Source of the DNA: Symbiodinium natans
Taxonomy: Eukaryota; Sar; Dinophyceae; Suessiales; Symbiodiniaceae
Direction of reading: 5' to 3'
Length of the DNA stretch: 64,000 nucleotides
Assembly (NCBI GenBank): GCA_905221605.1
Contig: CAJNDS010000307.1
Coordinates: 64,501-128,500 of the forward strand
Shown: positions 47,299 through 57,351 of the stretch, one piece after another
How positions within the stretch are numbered: the first letter of the stretch is position 1
Layout: every line of letters begins with the position of its first letter
Notes under the pieces: model-generated
Told to the model about the DNA's origin: nothing
Seen by the model: only the letters and a program-made list of their open reading frames with translations
Database searches by the model: none
Made by a program: the position numbers and the translations under genes

Positions 47299-47397
47299 GG
47301 CGGACGCAACCTCTGGAGCGGCAGACTTTTAGGGTTTAGGGTTTCTTCAGGGTTAACGCTAAACCCTAAAAGCTGCTCCAGAGGTCGCGCCCGGCGG
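47299..47397. repeat. Foldback (inverted repeat) with telomere-like arms
   Basis: The left arm 47,299-47,339 and right arm 47,359-47,397 are inverted copies: CCTCTGGAGC...CTTTTAGGGTTTAG pairs with CTAAACCCTAAAAG...GCTCCAGAGG, with a few mismatches and about 20 bases of loop. Both arms end in two telomere-type units. Confidence 0.8.
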
Positions 47398-47463
47398 TTT
47401 TTTTTGGGGGGAGCTTGGGGGCGTTAACGCAAGAATGGAACTGCCCTTTGCGGTGTCAGGCTG

Positions 47464-47954
47464 TTGAACAATTTTGCCAAGCTGCCCAACGGCGCGCGAC
47501 GCACGAAATGCTTCCGTGAAGAGGTCCTGGCGTCAACTTCGGATGTGATTGGTTTCTTAGACAACAGGCTGAGCTCCAGGGCTGAAGCAGTAACACTTGC
47601 ATTGTATTTCAAAAATCACCTCCCCCGTCCCCTTCCCTCCACTAATCAAAACCAAACTCTACCAGGGGTTATGCTTATCTGGCCCCGCAATATTTATGTG
47701 TGGAAAAAACTTAGTATTTCAATATTAAGCTGGATCCAAGATCCAAGATCCAACATTCCACAGAAAGTGTTTTAAGGTAATACAAAAAAGCCCCTGCTCT
47801 GTTCAAGTAAGAGTTTAGAAGATAAGAAGGTTTGGAAACACACAAATATTCAGGACCTCTGGAAAGAAGAGAGAACAAGGGAAAAGAAGGACCGACTATG
47901 AAAAATTTAGTTTATACATATACGTAGCTGAAATGTAAGCGCTTGTTGCCTCTA
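47464..47954. other. No recognisable gene
   Basis: A 103-codon plus frame lies at 47,464-47,775, but nothing in it is recognisable. The stretch becomes AT-richer to the right. Confidence 0.3.
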
Positions 47955-48062
47955 ACATAAACGCTTATTGTCTTAAAAACTACGCTTGTTAAAACAACAG
48001 GCCCTTATGCATAAACGCTTATTGTGTTAAAAACTACGCTGTTAAAACAACAGGCCCTCATG
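47955..48062. repeat. Two tandem copies of a ~54 bp unit
   Basis: Each copy runs ATAAACGCTTATTGT, then TTAAAAACTACGCT, then GTTAAAACAACAGGCCCT and ATGC. The first word is the same one found at both flanks of element A. Confidence 0.85.
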
Positions 48063-48190
48063 CTAACCGCCTGTTATACTTACAAAAGTCTCTTGTAAGC
48101 GGCGCTTAAGCTGATATAAGTGTTTATTAAAGGGTCAGGGCATAGCAAGACAACGATTGCAAAAGCAAAGGCTAAAGTAATAGTAATATG

Positions 48191-48273
48191 GAAACCAAAA
48201 CTTGCTGCGCGCGCATACAGATTTTTTTTTCATACGCAAAGACCGTCGGCAAGACAATCTCGGCTGTACCAGG
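48191..48273 (+). repeat. Dispersed repeat module, copy 2
   Basis: Begins GAAACCAAAACTTGCTGCGC, with CATACAGATTTTTTTT in the middle and ACGCAAAGACCGTCGGC then CAATCTCGGCTGT at the end. It is the most diverged of the three copies and lacks the CA expansion. Confidence 0.65.
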
Positions 48274-48407
48274 CCAATGCACGTGTGTTACCTTACAGTG
48301 TTTAGTGCAGATTTTAGTTGTTCCAAAAATCTCCAAAAATCTAAGAGAGCAGGGCTTGGGCTTACCAGATTACAAACCCAAGCGTGTTCGCTGTTGGGAA
48401 GCTACAG

Positions 48408-48775
<368 letters not shown>

Positions 48776-51300
48776 CTCTTTTTTTTTTTTGGACTAACGC
48801 CTCTTTACTACATAGTAGCGCAGTAGGCCGGTCTTGGGACATAACAGGTAAAACAAAGTCAGCGCGCTCAAACCACCAAACACACCACGCAACCACCCAA
48901 GAACCAAAGAAACAGAAGAAACAAAGCAAGCAAAGGCGCAGAACTACTAGGTAACCCCACGCACTTAGTATTCAAAGTCGTCGTTAAAGTCCCGGTGCAA
49001 TCATACAGCACAGCATGCGGGGAATTGCAAATTGCGACACTGCCAGATTCTTCAAACCACCATCATGTAGCTACTGGTGCGACATCATTCGAATCGAACT
49101 TCCCAAGGAGAGGAAAGACGTGCGTATGCCCCATGGTCAGCCAGTGGGAGCTGCGCCCACCTGGATAGATGTTCGCGCACAAGCAAAGTCTCACAGACGG
49201 CCAGAGGGAGGCCAAGCCTCACTGCGTGAGTAGCTACAGCTGCCGTTTCCACCGCGAGCGTCATCGCACACAAGGCCACACAGCATTTGCGTTGGCCTGC
49301 GCATCAATCTGCATCAGGTTTCTCCAAACCCTAACCCACGAGGTACGTTGGTAAGGAGATGGGAGGGATCACATCACGTTTGCGTGCCGAAGCGCAAGAA
49401 TCTCCATGGTATGATTCAATCAGATCAGGTCACAGCCAAGCAAGCGGCGAAACAGCGTGCCGTACAAGCCGGTTGCCAAAAAGTCAGAAAGACGGGCCCA
49501 TACTGTCTGCAGATTGCCGCCCGCCCTGACTGGGAAGGCCCCTGACTGCATGGGTGGAACCACTGGACTGTATTATCACGCAAGGCCGCTAAGGTCATGG
49601 GGCGAGGCAAGCAGGCTTTCTAAGGGCAGCACACGTCGGCCATCCAGGTTAAAAACGGGCCAAAAGTGCTCGATGTTCCAATTGGCCACCGAGGCTGCTA
49701 GGGCGAGCCTGATGGCCTTAAGAAAATGGGCAGGGGGCAACTCCGGCTTAAACTCTTAGTAATACGCCCCCAATGCAGGGCAAAATAACATCGGTCTGTT
49801 GGGCTCATGTGGCGCACTCCAAGCAGGACATCACTTTGGGAAGAATGTCAAGCCTGGGCCATGAGCCTGCGTAACTCAAATCATCTCAACACATTGCCAG
49901 TTGATGCAAATCGCAGACACCCTTCTTCATTTGCCTGAGACTTTCCCGGCGTCTTATCTGAAGATCTACGACCCATCATTGCGCAATGCCTTCGATTGTC
50001 GGGAGCGCTGCCACATGTTGACCTTGCGAACATGTTGTCTCGGAGTCCCTGGTAGGGTATGGTTTCCTGACCACTGCCCAGTGTATTGCGGATCTTTTCT
50101 GCGGTGGCGGATATGCCGAGCGTCATCAACGCCAGCTTTCCGGCTAGCACATCTGACCCGGATTGTTGGCTGGGTGCGCTCCTGCTCGCATTTGAGTCCC
50201 ACCAAAAAGGCCCCCCTGGAGCGCACTGCAGGACTGTTCCTTGTTGTGGGCTTTCCCGAATCCGACTACAAGATTACTGACCCACAGGTTAATGTGCCGC
50301 CAGCAGCCATGGTGGCTTTCCTTGCCAGCCGCGCTTATCGGCTGGACTGTCACAGTGGCCCTCTGCCTGCGGGTGAGAAGAATCCATTTGGGCAGACCAA
50401 TGATGTTCATGAGCAAGTCGCTCGCCCAGGAGCTGCCTTGCAGAAGTTTAATTGGCAAAGTCAGCTGTACCGGTGAACGCAGTCGGAGAAAGCGAAGGCT
50501 CGCGAGTGGGAAGTCTCCAACTGCATGAACGTAGTAAGTGCACTGGACTCCACAGTGCAGAATTTGTTGTCATACGAGAAGAGGCAGAGCGAAGCATGTG
50601 CAGAAGTTCGAGAACTGTGCGTCATCCTGTGAGAGTGCGACACAGTGAGTTTTTGCAGTTTGCAGTTTTGTGTGCATAGCTTGGGGGAGTATACGGTGGA
50701 CCCGAGTGGCGGACTCTGTCAGGTCAGTGGGCAGGTGTCCCAGAGGAGGCCTTGCAGGCATGGGCGGAGGCCACACGGATATGGAGGCAGCCAGGCTCGC
50801 ACAGCAGCCTGGCCTAATGCGTTCCTTGGAATTTCGCAGGACTCACAAACGCTTGGGCAGCGTCGATGGCCGAGGTTCTGGAATCGGTGCTGCTGGGTTC
50901 GCTTGGCCCTCTCGGCTTGGATTTTGGCGGTTCCAGCGACTCCTGAGAACCGTCGTGATCTGCCCTTGCGGACATGCGCAATGGGCACCTGCCGAGCAGC
51001 GATGGGGGCCAGGGGGAGGCACAGGGAGATCTGCGACTCTGCTGGTCGGCGCAAGGGGACCTGGTCCGAGATGCAGTATGTGGGGGCCGGGCTCTGGGGC
51101 TAGGAGGACGACGTACTCCCAGTGGGGCTCCTAATGTTGCCGCTACGGCGGGAAGGGGCCGATGGGTACCGCCTCCTCCCAACGTCAGATCGCCTCCCCA
51201 CAGCGGAACAAGCGGCCAACTGAGGGTCCGCGGTAGTTGCCTGCGTGTCAGGGTTCCGGCACACCAGCTCCCTGGCCCTCCTGGGAGTGCCACAAGGGGT
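48776..51300. other. No sure gene
   Basis: Open frames occur on both strands. The plus frame 49,901-50,476 (191 codons) contains a plausible stretch (FLVVGFPESDYKITDPQVNV) but an equally open minus frame overlaps it at 49,881-50,150. The 50,700-51,300 part is GC-rich with overlapping frames on both strands. No family was recognised. Confidence 0.2.
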
Positions 51301-51309
51301 GCGGGACAA

Positions 51310-52919
51310 TCACGACGGGGATGCGGAGGCGGGCTGACGCAGCAGCAACAGAGCCCTGGGCAGCCTTGGGCCAGGCCTGGTCCATGGCGTGGTCCATCTC
51401 CCGCCACGCGGCGGTCCTGCAGTAGATTCGCCCGGAGCAGGAGATTGCTTTGGTGTTGGTGCAGCCACTTCTGAGGCCTTATGCTCAAAAGCCGGGTCCG
51501 TGTGCCGAGCAGGTCCGCGTCTAATTTTCGTATCCCCTAGCAAATAGGTGAGGTATTTAGCCACCCCGTCCCCTTCCCGCACCGGTTGAAAGGGGACAGT
51601 ACACTGCATTGGGCAAGGGCTCCAGGACGAAGCCACGCGCTTGCAGACTGGCAATCGTGCCAGAGTAGGAGTTGGACGTGTAGGAGGGAGGTTCCCAGCC
51701 TTCGGTCCGAAGCGTTCGGTAAAGGACCTCGCGGGTCTCTCCCCAAGTAGCCTTCAGTGCCCACGCCTGGTCCAGGGGTGGCGTACCGAAGAGGTCCAGC
51801 CCAACCTTGCGCTTCACGGGCAACACAATGCTTGCCACCTTCCGTTCCCTGAAGGCTTGCTTGTGTGATTCCATTGCAATGCCAGGGCCATCCATGCTCC
51901 ACAGGCTGGCTTGTGTGCGCAGGTACTCCCGTGGCACAGGCCGCCATTTGAAAGCATGCGCCTATTCCATCGGAGTAATGCGGTGCAACAAAGACCAGCG
52001 GCCCCAACCCCCTAGTGAAGGAGGAGGTGGCCCGGGCAAGGCCCGCCTCGCTGTTGAACAGGAAACCGGAGGCCCGACATGTGACGAAAACACAGACACC
52101 ATGAGTGGGGCCAGTGGAGCAGGCGGTGGTAATAGCGCTGAAGAAGCGTTTCAGAGCCGCAATGTGTTTCATAAGGAAGGTTCTAAATGCTACAAGACTC
52201 CATGTGTTAGGCGGACCAGCCAACGGGAAGTCCTCCGCGGTTTGACATGCCTCCATGAGGCTCATGTGGTCTCCTCCTAGCTGCTCCGCCGGGACACTTT
52301 TTTGCAGCATGAACTTCATTTGGACCACAATTTTGGCATACTGGGAGACCAACCCAATGGGCGACCCCGGGTACACCTGGTGCCCAAAGGTAAGCACAAT
52401 GTCCGCCAGCACCCTGCTGAGGTCATAGCTGTTGCTTAACTTGGTTTGGGTTTCATCCTGGGCAGGCACCCGTGCCCATCTACAGGTCTCCATCCACCTG
52501 CCAGCAGGGCTACGCAGAGGCCGCCCGAGCAGATGCTGCACCGTGGGACCTGGCGGCATGCGAAGGTAGGGAGCTCGGCCTATCAGCTCGAAAAGACAGG
52601 CCTCCGAATACCGACATGCATACAGGATGGCAGCAATCTCTGGGGGCAGGCGCATGGAGGAACAGAGCGAGAGATTGACGCCCGGTCCGACAATGGCCTT
52701 GAGCCCGGCGGCCTGCATGACTGTCTCTGCTTGTTTCGGCTTGACGATACTCATGCAAAGGATCGACTCTAGCATGGAAACCGGTGAGAATAAGACATCG
52801 GAAAAGCCCGAGCCCAAGTTTGGCTTGCCCCAAGAGGGCATCTCGCATTGTCCCTTTTTCCACGGTCCTGCATTTTTGGCCGTTTGTCTGAGCAATGCCG
52901 CGGGCAAGGTGGCCGGCGT
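51310..52919 (-). pseudogene. C-terminal part of an unknown ORF interrupted by element B, with frame breaks
   Basis: This continues the frame that stops at 62,019 on the other side of element B: the last codon before the element ends exactly at 62,019 and ACG at 52,919 carries on in frame. It stays open to 51,537, but protein-like sequence moves to another frame near 51,965 (WRPVPREYLRTQASLWSMDG and on to LPNAVYCPL at about 51,600), and again near 51,600 (AKYLTYLLGDTKIRRG). Two frame breaks plus the insertion mark it as decayed. I do not recognise the protein; it could be a host gene or part of another mobile element. Confidence 0.6.
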
Positions 52920-53123
52920 GCTTACTGTTCGCGAGCGAATGGTGTTTTATCGATTGCTGCCAAATTGTCTCTAAGAAAAACGGGGCGCCGTTTGGTCTTG
53001 GTTTGAAGCCCAAAAGTTTCTGATGCTTGTCTTGCTTGGTATGCCAACGACGATTTGCAATTGCATGTGCAGGAAGATGTGTGTGCAGCACTGGCTCTGC
53101 AGCTCAGTGCCAAAAATTTTGAC
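52920..53123 (+). repeat. Element B repeat A1 (5' terminal)
   Basis: 204 bp starting GCTTACTGTTCGCGAGCGAA at the outer edge; differs from A2 by a single C/T change as far as I can see. Probably includes the element promoter. Confidence 0.9.
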
Positions 53124-53206
53124 TGGAGGCCGTGTTCTAGTCTAGTGGCTCTTAACGAGGTGCTAAGACTTTAGTTTCGTGCAAGCTTCCCGCGATCGGG
53201 AAGTGG

Positions 53207-53518
53207 ATGGACCTGTCTGCATCAAGTGCCTCCACATCGTCTTCCGACGATTTCCGGCTGCCTGTGCCCTCTTTTGTTTTTGTGCCCGTGCGCATTCGAC
53301 CTTTGCACTTTCACGTGCCTGCACTTCAGCGCTGCTTGGACGCACCACCTGATATTTTCAGCTACATTGTGGAGCCTAGTTTCCGTGGCCTCCTTGTTAG
53401 TCGGCGTGAAGGGGCCCGTTTTCTTCTGTATCTCACGCTGTCTGATTGGACCAGCTTTGGTGCTGCTACCCATTGGGTGCAGTCGTGTTATCGCCAGCTC
53501 CTGTCTTTGCCTGGTTAA
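53207..53518 (+). CDS. Small ORF ahead of the recombinase in element B
   Basis: 103 codons from ATG to TAA, unknown function. It starts with a Ser-rich stretch (MDLSASSASTSSSDDFRLPV). It is in the same frame as the recombinase, whose ATG follows the TAA after six codons, so readthrough would fuse the two. Element A has no counterpart: only 98 bp lie between its A1 repeat and its recombinase. It may be a short leader protein or a chance frame. Confidence 0.35.
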   Translation: MDLSASSASTSSSDDFRLPVPSFVFVPVRIRPLHFHVPALQRCLDAPPDIFSYIVEPSFRGLLVSRREGARFLLYLTLSDWTSFGAATHWVQSCYRQLLSLPG

Positions 53519-53536
53519 CGACCTCTTCGTGGTGCA

Positions 53537-55720
53537 ATGTCTGAGGATAGTTTGCCGGATATAGAGGGGGATGATCTTTCGGTCGGTCATGTCAGTGAAG
53601 ATGATGGGCCGCCAGTCCTTCCTATCGTTCCCTTTGAGTTGCCCCCATTTGGGGCTGGTGTGCAGTCCTCTGGGCCGTTGTTGCGGTTGCCAAGGCCGTT
53701 GGATGCAGAAGTTGATGGCCTAGATTGGGGTGACGAAAACTCCCCTGTTTCGGCGGCGGAAGACTTTATGGTCGACGTCAACCCTGAAGTGTCTGAACTC
53801 AGCTCTGGGCATACCTCATGCCGAACATGTGCGCGTGATGAGTTGTTGAGCCAGTCTGCAGACCATGACGCCATTAGGGAAGACTCACAGGTGTCTGAGT
53901 CTGAGAAACCGTCCGTCAGCGAGCCTCCTGCAAAAATGGCGCGTACCGTGGGTGATGTGTTTGCCGACAGCTTTGTACGGTTAGCGGACAGGGGCCTGTC
54001 TGATGTTGTGTTGCCTTGGGAGCTGCCTGCTGTGAGTGCAATCTTTGGTGAGTCCTCGGTGTCTTCAGAGCTTAAAATGCCACCCCTTTCTATGCGTGAA
54101 ACAGAAGTCTGGACCCCCCAGTCGCTTCCGTGCAAGCCTTTCACTTCGTTCGATGAGCAACAGGAGTCGGTCGTGCCTGGGGACCTTGCGTCATCTGTTT
54201 TCAAAGTCCTTTCCGACGTTGATGTTGATGCCCAGCAAAGCAAAGCAGTGAGGCTTGCGGTTGATAAGTGGATCGTGATTATGCGGAGGAACCGCAAGAT
54301 GCACCCTGAGTGCGAAGTCGATCCACAGGCGCTGGAAGCATGCATTGGGTCGAGGGCCGCAGGAACAGCCTCCAAGAGAGCAGGTAGCATCCTCACGTTC
54401 CTGAGGTGGTTTGATACCATTGTTGGTGCAAATCTCGATCCTTTCACTGATGACATGTTTTGGAGGTACATGCAATTCTTGGATGGTTCGCAGGCCCCAC
54501 CGTCCAAAGCCTCATCCTTCTTGTCCGCCCTGCGCTTTGCCTACTTCGTGATGGATGTAAGAAACATCCCTTGCAAAATAAGCCGCAAGTGTGTTGGCGC
54601 GGCTGAGCGTATGTTGGCTAACCTTGGTGACCTCCAGCAGGCACCCCCGCTCACTGTGGCACAAGTTCGTATCCTTCATTCCCTGTTGCATGGACACGAT
54701 ACATCGGATTGGGATCGAGCCTTTGCCGGATATTGTCTCCTGTGCTTGTATGCACGTGCCAGACAATCGGACTTCCGTAAGGTGGCGTACGTGGATGTGG
54801 ACGGAGAAGGCCGCGATGGCTATGTGGTAATCCGGGTTAAGCAGCATAAGACCGCAAGGGCAGCCAGAAGGGTCGCGCAGCTGCTACCAATCCTGATTCC
54901 GTTGCGTGGAATTGCGGATCATGAATGGTTTGAGACGTGCAAGTGTGCCTTTGAGAAGGTTGGTCTTCTGTTACATGGGCATGTTGGTGCTGCGCTCTTC
55001 CGCCCGCCCCTAGCCAATGGCGTGTTGGCTCGCAGAGCCATTACGGCAGGGGAAGTCTCAGCTTTCCTAAGGCTTGTGCTTAAAGATAAGGCGGTCTCTT
55101 CACACAGCTTGAAAAGAACGTGCATCTCTTGGGCCAGCAAGGCTGGTGCCAAGAAGGAGGTCCGCTCATGTTTGGGCAGACATGTCACGGCGGTGGAAGG
55201 AACTGAGGCTGTGTACTCCGTGGAGTTGAGCATGGGGCCCGTGAGGGAGCTGGAAACAGTCATGGATGCCATCAGACAGCTTGAGTTCTCTCCTGATGCA
55301 CCTCGGGGACACATGTGGGCGTTCCCCCCGCAGCCACCCTCTGCAGATGGGCCAACACAAGGCAAGGGCTTGTTGCCGACTCAGGCATACCTTAGTGCCT
55401 CGTTAACACCTGCTATCAAGGTTGAAAGTTCCGGTGAGGAGGAATCGTCTTCCTCCGATAGCTCGAGTGAGTCATCGGGCTCGAGTGAATCGCCGACATC
55501 ACCCGACCCCGTGCGGGTCGATGATCGGGTACCTGTTCCCAGCGGGAACCCTGTACAAGGCACTGGAACATGGGTAAAACACTCCAGATCCGGAGTTCTT
55601 CACCATGCTTATGGCGACAACATCCTTGTGTGTGGGCGCCCACGCACGGCAATGTACGTCTTGCCTTCTGAGGAGGATCTTATGAATCCAGAGTGTCGCA
55701 CTTGCAAACGCAACATGTGA
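53537..55720 (+). CDS. Element B tyrosine recombinase
   Basis: 727 residues from ATG (MSEDSLPDIEGDD). The first 200 residues are acidic and low complexity. A core-binding region (about 225-365, including TFLRWFDTIVGANLDPFTDD) leads to the catalytic domain: R409 in ARARQSDF, H523 and K526 in SSHSLKRT, H549 in LGRHV and Y560 in AVYSVEL. These are the catalytic positions of tyrosine recombinases, with Lys in the second-Arg position as in element A. A Glu/Ser run near 630-655 precedes a C-terminal LHHAYG...VCGRP...ECRTCKR motif, possibly zinc-binding. Expected to integrate the circular element DNA. Confidence 0.9.
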   Translation: MSEDSLPDIEGDDLSVGHVSEDDGPPVLPIVPFELPPFGAGVQSSGPLLRLPRPLDAEVDGLDWGDENSPVSAAEDFMVDVNPEVSELSSGHTSCRTCARDELLSQSADHDAIREDSQVSESEKPSVSEPPAKMARTVGDVFADSFVRLADRGLSDVVLPWELPAVSAIFGESSVSSELKMPPLSMRETEVWTPQSLPCKPFTSFDEQQESVVPGDLASSVFKVLSDVDVDAQQSKAVRLAVDKWIVIMRRNRKMHPECEVDPQALEACIGSRAAGTASKRAGSILTFLRWFDTIVGANLDPFTDDMFWRYMQFLDGSQAPPSKASSFLSALRFAYFVMDVRNIPCKISRKCVGAAERMLANLGDLQQAPPLTVAQVRILHSLLHGHDTSDWDRAFAGYCLLCLYARARQSDFRKVAYVDVDGEGRDGYVVIRVKQHKTARAARRVAQLLPILIPLRGIADHEWFETCKCAFEKVGLLLHGHVGAALFRPPLANGVLARRAITAGEVSAFLRLVLKDKAVSSHSLKRTCISWASKAGAKKEVRSCLGRHVTAVEGTEAVYSVELSMGPVRELETVMDAIRQLEFSPDAPRGHMWAFPPQPPSADGPTQGKGLLPTQAYLSASLTPAIKVESSGEEESSSSDSSSESSGSSESPTSPDPVRVDDRVPVPSGNPVQGTGTWVKHSRSGVLHHAYGDNILVCGRPRTAMYVLPSEEDLMNPECRTCKRNM

Positions 55721-56157
55721 TGAGGTGTGGATGGGAGACGGATGTGTTCGTTTCCACTCGCTATGGCGAAGAAAAGAGATTGCTACATGGTAGCGACATG
55801 TGCCCAGGGGCTAATGTGAGGAAGCGAGAGTGCAGTGTGCTGTTGCCGGCTAGATGTCGGTTTTTGAAGTCAAGGCAAGGACATGGTCCCGTATGAGCCT
55901 TGAGGCACATGGTGCCAATGCCTAGCCAATGGGCTTTATGGGCAATGGGGGGGGCCCAGGGGCCACACATTCAGCATGTGAGTGTTGGATTGTGCATGCG
56001 ATGTTCCAAAACCAGGCTCGCAGTTGTAGAATGCGGACATGTTCTTTGTAGTTCATTGAGTTGAGTGGTGTTCGTACGGAGTCTCCTACCACGTTGTGCA
56101 TGTGATGTGATCAGGTGTGGCTTCCTCATTGTTTGTGCAGCGTAGGTTCTCCGTGCC
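55721..56157 (+). other. Element B spacer between YR and Gag
   Basis: 437 bp without a recognisable frame. Corresponds in position to the longer, repeat-bearing spacer of element A but shares no obvious sequence with it. Confidence 0.6.
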
Positions 56158-57351
56158 ATGTCTTCCTTGATTGAGTCTGAGGCCCACTTCGTCCAGCGCG
56201 CCCGCGAGATCAAATGCCCTGATGATGTGCTAGCGGAGCTTCGTGTCGGTGGGTTCACCAGCCTGGGTCAATTGGCTTATGCAGTGGGTCAGCCTGGTCA
56301 GGTCATCCCTGAGTCAGCCTTCAATGCATTCTGTGCAGCTACCACACCTGGAGCCAATGCGGCGGGCAGGGCATGTGTGCGCCGCCTTGTCTTTGAAGCG
56401 CAGACGCTGGTTTTGGCTGACTTGCGCCTGCAAGTTTCTGACCCGGAAGGTACCTCCAGAAAAATGCCGGAGGCGGAAAGGGACCGGCGTCTGCAGCACC
56501 TGCGGGGTCGGCTTCCGGGCGTGCTCATTGAAGGCGGCATGGAACCTGGGCGATGTGTCTTAGAGGATTGTGTCAGGCAGGAGTCCGCCAATCAGTTGAA
56601 GTACCTCAGCCCTGATAGATGTGTATCGAGGACGCATGAAGTTACCCACTCCAAAGGTGCATCCCGCCAGCTTGAACTTGAAAGCTCCAAGTTGGTGATC
56701 AAGGAAACGGATGATGCCATGAGTATGCCAACTCATAGCGCGTTGCAAGTCCAGGAGGCCCTTCGTCGCCGGGGTATTGCCTATGTGTTTGCTCAGAGCG
56801 TCACCTACACTGCCTATGAGAAGTACATCTCCCGGTTGTTCAGCAACCTTCATCGGGAACCCCCTCCAGGTTTTGCACGCTGCTCTGTGGCACAGTTGGT
56901 GGAAGCCGATCGGCAGGTGTTTGTCCGCATGATCGAACTGGGTATTCAACCGCGTGCAGCCACAGACGGAAGTTTCCCAATGGATGATGCGTTGACCTCC
57001 GCGCTTGAAAGCTACCACGTCTCCATGGCCTTGATGCCGCTTCCGCAGAAGCAGGGCAATGGAAACAAAGAGCGCCGTGAACTCAAGCGAAAGCTCGAAC
57101 CGGGAGAAAAGAAGCTCAAAGGTGGCCCCAAGGGCAGTGGCAAAGGCAAAGGCAAAACGTCCTTCGCCGCCCGTATCCCCAAGGAGATTCTCCAGAAAGG
57201 AGGCGTTGCTAACGCCCCTACGGGTGAGGCCCTCTGTTTTGACTACAACCTGCATGGGGACAAGTGCAAGTGTTCCGCCTCCACATGTCCCCGCAAGCAC
57301 CTGTGTTGCAAGTGTTTCCAACCGCATCCCATCCGGGATCACAAGGAGTGA
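56158..57351 (+). CDS. Element B Gag-like protein with zinc fingers
   Basis: 397 residues from ATG (MSSLIESEAHFVQRAREIK). Shares with element A's Gag the PEAERDRR, LSPDRCVSR and ALQVQEALRRRG segments and the FTAYEKY-like region (YTAYEKYISRLFSNLH). A Lys/Gly-rich linker (GGPKGSGKGKGKTSF) precedes Cys motifs: KC-x4-C-x3-H and a second C-x2-C-x3-H-x4-H cluster in place of A's perfect CCHC knuckle. Likely the RNA-binding structural protein. The stop is a single TGA, after which the methyltransferase polyprotein continues in frame. Confidence 0.8.
   Translation: MSSLIESEAHFVQRAREIKCPDDVLAELRVGGFTSLGQLAYAVGQPGQVIPESAFNAFCAATTPGANAAGRACVRRLVFEAQTLVLADLRLQVSDPEGTSRKMPEAERDRRLQHLRGRLPGVLIEGGMEPGRCVLEDCVRQESANQLKYLSPDRCVSRTHEVTHSKGASRQLELESSKLVIKETDDAMSMPTHSALQVQEALRRRGIAYVFAQSVTYTAYEKYISRLFSNLHREPPPGFARCSVAQLVEADRQVFVRMIELGIQPRAATDGSFPMDDALTSALESYHVSMALMPLPQKQGNGNKERRELKRKLEPGEKKLKGGPKGSGKGKGKTSFAARIPKEILQKGGVANAPTGEALCFDYNLHGDKCKCSASTCPRKHLCCKCFQPHPIRDHKE

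Noticed and set aside
53587-54507. 306-codon minus-strand frame opposite the element B recombinase
   Set aside because: Shadow of a real gene on the other strand; composition explained by reverse codons of an acidic Ser-rich region.
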